In this document: positions 60,692-64,000 of the stretch, one piece after another | Layout of the letters: each line of letters starts with the position of its first letter | Numbering within the stretch: the first letter of the stretch is position 1 | DNA from: Mesorhizobium zhangyense | GTDB taxonomy: Bacteria > Pseudomonadota > Alphaproteobacteria > Rhizobiales > Rhizobiaceae | Direction: 5' to 3' | Assembly (NCBI RefSeq): GCF_011045115.1 | Contig: NZ_JAAKZG010000019.1 | Coordinates: forward strand, 1-64,000 | Length of the DNA: 64,000 bases | The notes under the pieces: generated by a model | What the model was told of the DNA's origin: nothing | Databases searched by the model: none | The model's input: only the letters and a program-made list of their open reading frames with translations | Made by a program: the position numbers and the translations under genes

Positions 60692-62551
60692 ATGGTAATT
60701 TCCGCGAGCGTCCCGTCATCGATTGCTGGAGCCGGCCCGTCTGCGTCCGGTCGCCGGGCCTGGTGGGTCTTCGGCGCGGTGGCTGCAGCCGTGATCGCGG
60801 CAACGCTGTGGATTGCCGGCGAAGTGGCTTCCAGCCGTGCCATCGTCGCACTGGAGGCGCAGGGCAGGACGGATGCCAATCTCAACGCAGCGCTGTTGCG
60901 CGCCGTGCTGGAAAAACAGCGTGCACTGCCGCTGGTGCTTTCGCAGGACAGCGAGCTTCAGGCTGCCCTTGCCACAAAGGATGCCAGCGCCTTCAACCGG
61001 CTGAGCCAAAAGCTCGAAGGGCTGGCGGCAGGCACGCAGTCTGCGGTGATCTATGTCATCGGCCTGGACGGCATCGCCGTTTCGGCAAGCAATTGGCGCG
61101 AACCGACGAGTTTTGTCGGCAATGATTACCAGTTCCGTGAATATTTCCAGCGCGCAATGACTGAGGGAAACGCGGAGCATTTCGCCCTCGGCACCGTCAG
61201 CAAACGGCCGGGGCTCTACATTTCCCGCCGCGTAGACGGCGCGTCTGGGCAGTTGGGCGTCGTCGTCGTCAAGCTCGAGTTCGATCAGGTCGAGGCGGAC
61301 TGGAACGCCACCGGGCGGGTGTCCTATGTCGTCGACCGTCGCGGCATCGTCCTCATCACCAGCCTGCCGTCCTGGCGCTTCATGACGGTTGGTGAGATAG
61401 CAGCCGACAAGCTTGTTGCCATTCGCGAGAGCCTGCAATTCGGTGACGCGCCGCTTAGACCGCTGCCCTTCGAAGCAGGCGCAGCCGTCGGCGAAGATGC
61501 GGCACTCGCTGGCGTCATCCTCCCCGGAAACGTCGGTAGGACGGAATTCCTCGAAGTGAGGACGCCTGTGCCGACGACACCCTGGGAACTCCGGACCCTC
61601 ATGCCGATCAAGCCGCAGGTACCCGTCGCCGTCCGTGCAGCGCGGACGGCGGCATTGCTTGGCGCTGTCTCGCTTCTGGCCTTTGCCGGCTTCCTTCTGA
61701 ACAGGCGGCGAAGGGCAGCCGCGCGAATTGCCGAGGCGCAACGTGCGCGCGACGAGCTGGAGCGCCGTGTGACGGAACGCACCCAGGATCTGAGCCTAGC
61801 CCGCGACCGGCTCCAGGTGGAAATCAGCGATCACCGTAAGACGGAAGCCACGTTGCAGACGGTTCAGCAGGATCTCGTCCAGGCCAACCGGCTGGCAATC
61901 CTCGGGCAGGTGGCGGCAGGGGTCGCGCATGAAATCAACCAGCCGGTGGCGACGATCCGCGCCTATGCCGACAACGCCCGCACCTTCCTCGCGCGCGGGC
62001 AGCGGCAGTCGGCCGAGGAAAACCTGAACGACATCGCGGCCCTAACCGACCGCATCGGAACGATTACCGGCGACCTGAAGGCGCTGTCGCGCAAGGGCCG
62101 CGGTTCAGCCGAACCGGTCGTGCTCAAACAGGTGATCGAAGGGGCGCTGATGCTGCTGCGCAGTCGGTTCGCCGGGCGCATGGACGCGCTCGACATTGCG
62201 CTTCCGCCGGAGAAGTTGCGGGTCATGGGCAATCCGATCCGGCTTGAGCAGGTGCTTATCAACCTCTTCCAGAACGCGTTGGAAGCGGTCGGGCCGGAGG
62301 ACGGCGGTCGTGTCGAAGTCCGTGCGATCGAAACCGGTGACACCGTGACGCTGACTGTTGCCGATAATGGTCCGGGCATTCCGGAAAAGATCCGCGAAGG
62401 TCTGTTCACGCCCTTCAACACGTCCAAGGAGAACGGGCTTGGCCTCGGTCTCGTCATCGCCAAGGACATCGTGAGCGATTATGGCGGCCGCATCGAGGTT
62501 GAAAGCGACGCCGGTGGAACGCGCTTCAGCGTTCATCTCAGGAAAGCCTGA
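60692..62551 (+). CDS. dctB: C4-dicarboxylate sensor histidine kinase DctB
   Basis: About 619 residues. TM1 at about 25-47 ([18 protein letters not shown]), double PAS-like periplasmic sensor ([30 protein letters not shown]), TM2 near 320 ([16 protein letters not shown]), then coiled coil, HisKA with [19 protein letters not shown], and ATPase domain with [18 protein letters not shown] and [12 protein letters not shown]. Senses dicarboxylates and phosphorylates DctD. Start 60692 is chosen because earlier in-frame starts fall in the DctD site. The next gene follows after four bases. Confidence 0.93.
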   Translation: MVISASVPSSIAGAGPSASGRRAWWVFGAVAAAVIAATLWIAGEVASSRAIVALEAQGRTDANLNAALLRAVLEKQRALPLVLSQDSELQAALATKDASAFNRLSQKLEGLAAGTQSAVIYVIGLDGIAVSASNWREPTSFVGNDYQFREYFQRAMTEGNAEHFALGTVSKRPGLYISRRVDGASGQLGVVVVKLEFDQVEADWNATGRVSYVVDRRGIVLITSLPSWRFMTVGEIAADKLVAIRESLQFGDAPLRPLPFEAGAAVGEDAALAGVILPGNVGRTEFLEVRTPVPTTPWELRTLMPIKPQVPVAVRAARTAALLGAVSLLAFAGFLLNRRRRAAARIAEAQRARDELERRVTERTQDLSLARDRLQVEISDHRKTEATLQTVQQDLVQANRLAILGQVAAGVAHEINQPVATIRAYADNARTFLARGQRQSAEENLNDIAALTDRIGTITGDLKALSRKGRGSAEPVVLKQVIEGALMLLRSRFAGRMDALDIALPPEKLRVMGNPIRLEQVLINLFQNALEAVGPEDGGRVEVRAIETGDTVTLTVADNGPGIPEKIREGLFTPFNTSKENGLGLGLVIAKDIVSDYGGRIEVESDAGGTRFSVHLRKA

Positions 62552-62555
62552 CGCC

Positions 62556-63899
62556 ATGAGCCAGCCAGTTTCCGTTTTCCTCATCGACGACGACAAGGAC
62601 CTGCGCCGTGCCACTGCCCAGACGCTGGAACTTGCGGGCTTCGCCGTCTCTGCCTTCGCCGACCCGCGCGAAGCACTTGGCGAACTGACGGCGGCATTCG
62701 ATGGGGTCGTCGTCAGCGATATCCGCATGCCGCATATCGACGGACTTCAGCTCTTTTCCAAGGTCAAGGAGATGGATGCCGACCTGCCGGTGATCCTGAT
62801 AACCGGCCATGGCGATATTCCGATGGCTGTGAGCGCCATTCAGGATGGCGTCTACGATTTCATCGCCAAGCCCTTCGCCGCCGACCGGCTGGTGCAGAGC
62901 GTGCGCCGCGCGGCCGAGAAGCGCCGGCTGGTGATGGAAAACCGTGCGCTCAGGCAAGCTGCCGAAAGCGCCAATGACAGCCTGCCGCTGATCGGCCAGA
63001 CGCCGGCAATGGAAAATCTCCGTCGCACCTTGCGCCATATCGCCGATACCGATGTTGATGTGCTGGTCGCGGGCGAGACCGGCAGCGGCAAGGAGGTTGT
63101 CGCGCAGCTCCTGCATCAATGGAGCCGCCGGCGCGCCGGCAATTTCGTCGCGCTGAATTGCGGCGCCTTGCCGGAAACCGTCATTGAAAGCGAATTGTTC
63201 GGCCACGAAGCTGGCGCTTTCACCGGCGCTCAGAAGAAGCGCACCGGCCGCATCGAACATGCCAGCGGCGGCACGCTCTTTCTCGACGAGATCGAGAGCA
63301 TGCCGGTGGCAACGCAGGTGAAGATGCTGCGAGTGCTCGAAATGCGCGAGATTACGCCGCTCGGCACCAACGAAGTCCGGCCAATCGACCTGCGCGTCGT
63401 CGCCGCCGCCAAGATCGACTTGGGAGATCCCGGCCAGCGCGGCGATTTTCGCGAGGACCTCTACTACCGCCTCAACGTGGTCACGCTTTCCATCCCGCCG
63501 CTCAGGGAGCGCCGCGAGGATATTCCGCTGCTCTTTTCCCACTTCCTTTCTCGCGCTGCCGAGCGCTTCCGCCGCGACGTGCCGGCTGTCAATGAGGCCG
63601 TCCGCCGCCATCTTGCGGGTCATAGCTGGCCGGGCAACGTGCGCGAACTGGCGCATTTCGCCGAGCGGGTCGCCCTGGGGCTCGAAGGGAACGGCTCATC
63701 GGCAAGGCCCGATGAATCGGTTGCAGCTAACCTGCCCGAAAAGATGGAACGCTATGAGGCAGCGATCATCCGCGAGGCGCTCGCCGAACATCAGGGCGAT
63801 GTGCGCCTCACCATCGAAGCGCTCGGCATCCCGCGCAAGACTTTCTACGACAAGCTGCAACGGCATGGCATAAGCCGGGCGGATTTCCGTGGAGGTTAG
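62556..63899 (+). CDS. dctD: C4-dicarboxylate response regulator DctD (sigma-54 activator)
   Basis: 447 residues. Receiver with [16 protein letters not shown] and phospho-Asp in [16 protein letters not shown]+ domain with Walker [16 protein letters not shown], sigma-54 loop GAFTGAQ, Walker [14 protein letters not shown]; Fis-like C-terminal helix-turn-helix ([20 protein letters not shown]). Binds the two inverted repeats near 60632-60684 and drives sigma-54 transcription of dctA. ATG at 62556 after the dctB stop. The remaining 100 bases hold no clear gene. Confidence 0.95.
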   Translation: MSQPVSVFLIDDDKDLRRATAQTLELAGFAVSAFADPREALGELTAAFDGVVVSDIRMPHIDGLQLFSKVKEMDADLPVILITGHGDIPMAVSAIQDGVYDFIAKPFAADRLVQSVRRAAEKRRLVMENRALRQAAESANDSLPLIGQTPAMENLRRTLRHIADTDVDVLVAGETGSGKEVVAQLLHQWSRRRAGNFVALNCGALPETVIESELFGHEAGAFTGAQKKRTGRIEHASGGTLFLDEIESMPVATQVKMLRVLEMREITPLGTNEVRPIDLRVVAAAKIDLGDPGQRGDFREDLYYRLNVVTLSIPPLRERREDIPLLFSHFLSRAAERFRRDVPAVNEAVRRHLAGHSWPGNVRELAHFAERVALGLEGNGSSARPDESVAANLPEKMERYEAAIIREALAEHQGDVRLTIEALGIPRKTFYDKLQRHGISRADFRGG

Positions 63900-64000
63900 G
63901 GCCTCATTTTCGGTGCAGGATGCTGTAGCTTGAAACCAAGGAGAGTTTGCCCTATGTTTTGCACAAGAAACATGTCGAACAATATGGCAAAGTGAATCCC

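Overview
The window looks like chromosomal or megaplasmid DNA of a soil or plant-associated Hyphomicrobiales (Rhizobiales) bacterium, probably near Mesorhizobium/Phyllobacteriaceae. The reasons are high GC with alphaproteobacterial codon use, a rhizobial-type dctA/dctBD locus with DctD sites and a sigma-54 promoter, an alphaproteobacterial curli operon with csgH, a rhizobial UDP-xylose/arabinose polysaccharide cluster, and small rhizobial domain families (DUF982, DUF3606, DUF995). The species assignment is inference.

Layout. 0.5-2.2 kb: gspE, a type II secretion ATPase, isolated from its partners. 2.3-5.5 kb (minus): a zrg-like ABC operon (ZrgA, ATPase, FtsX-type permease, DUF3299) with one frameshift in each of its last two genes. 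5.6-9.0 and 13.1-18.9 kb: a catabolic and TRAP-transport regulon (IclR regulator, DUF1330 protein, DctQ/DctM, SDR, Fe-ADH, 2-hydroxyacid dehydrogenase, periplasmic bicupin, DctP) wrapped around gspD-gspO-gspK (9.3-13.0 kb). Four copies of one palindromic motif tie this regulon together. 19.1-27.5 kb: a curli operon with two giant curlins (721 and 706 aa), a truncated third, csgF, csgG, two ordinary-sized curlins and csgH. 27.6-29.9 kb: an AprI/Inh-SH3 protease-inhibitor-like protein and an aldehyde dehydrogenase. 29.9-35.0 kb: a decayed accessory stretch of gene fragments and small orphan proteins. 35.0-42.1 kb: a sugar ABC transporter with ROK kinase, GntR regulator and SIS protein, controlled from a divergent region with two identical operators.

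42.3-58.1 kb reads as one signalling-to-matrix block. It starts with a GGDEF-EAL protein, continues with a partner-switching cassette (two ATPase-type kinases, a STAS-methyltransferase fusion, a PP2C phosphatase with HAMP, and a STAS antagonist), then an AraC regulator resembling CuxR. Divergent from that regulator is an exopolysaccharide operon (UDP-xylose synthase, 4-epimerase, cellulose-synthase-like GT2, UDP-glucose dehydrogenase, DUF995, GH26-like glycosidase, DUF995). 58.2-58.8 kb holds two small genes. 59.1-63.9 kb is dctA with divergent dctBD.

The dominant theme is surface and matrix biology: amyloid fibres, a pentose-containing polysaccharide, type II secretion and c-di-GMP/phosphoswitch control. 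Alongside are uptake systems for carboxylates and sugars. The features most worth pursuing are the giant curlins, the STAS-methyltransferase partner-switch cassette beside the c-di-GMP/CuxR-like polysaccharide locus, and the four-site IclR-type regulon.
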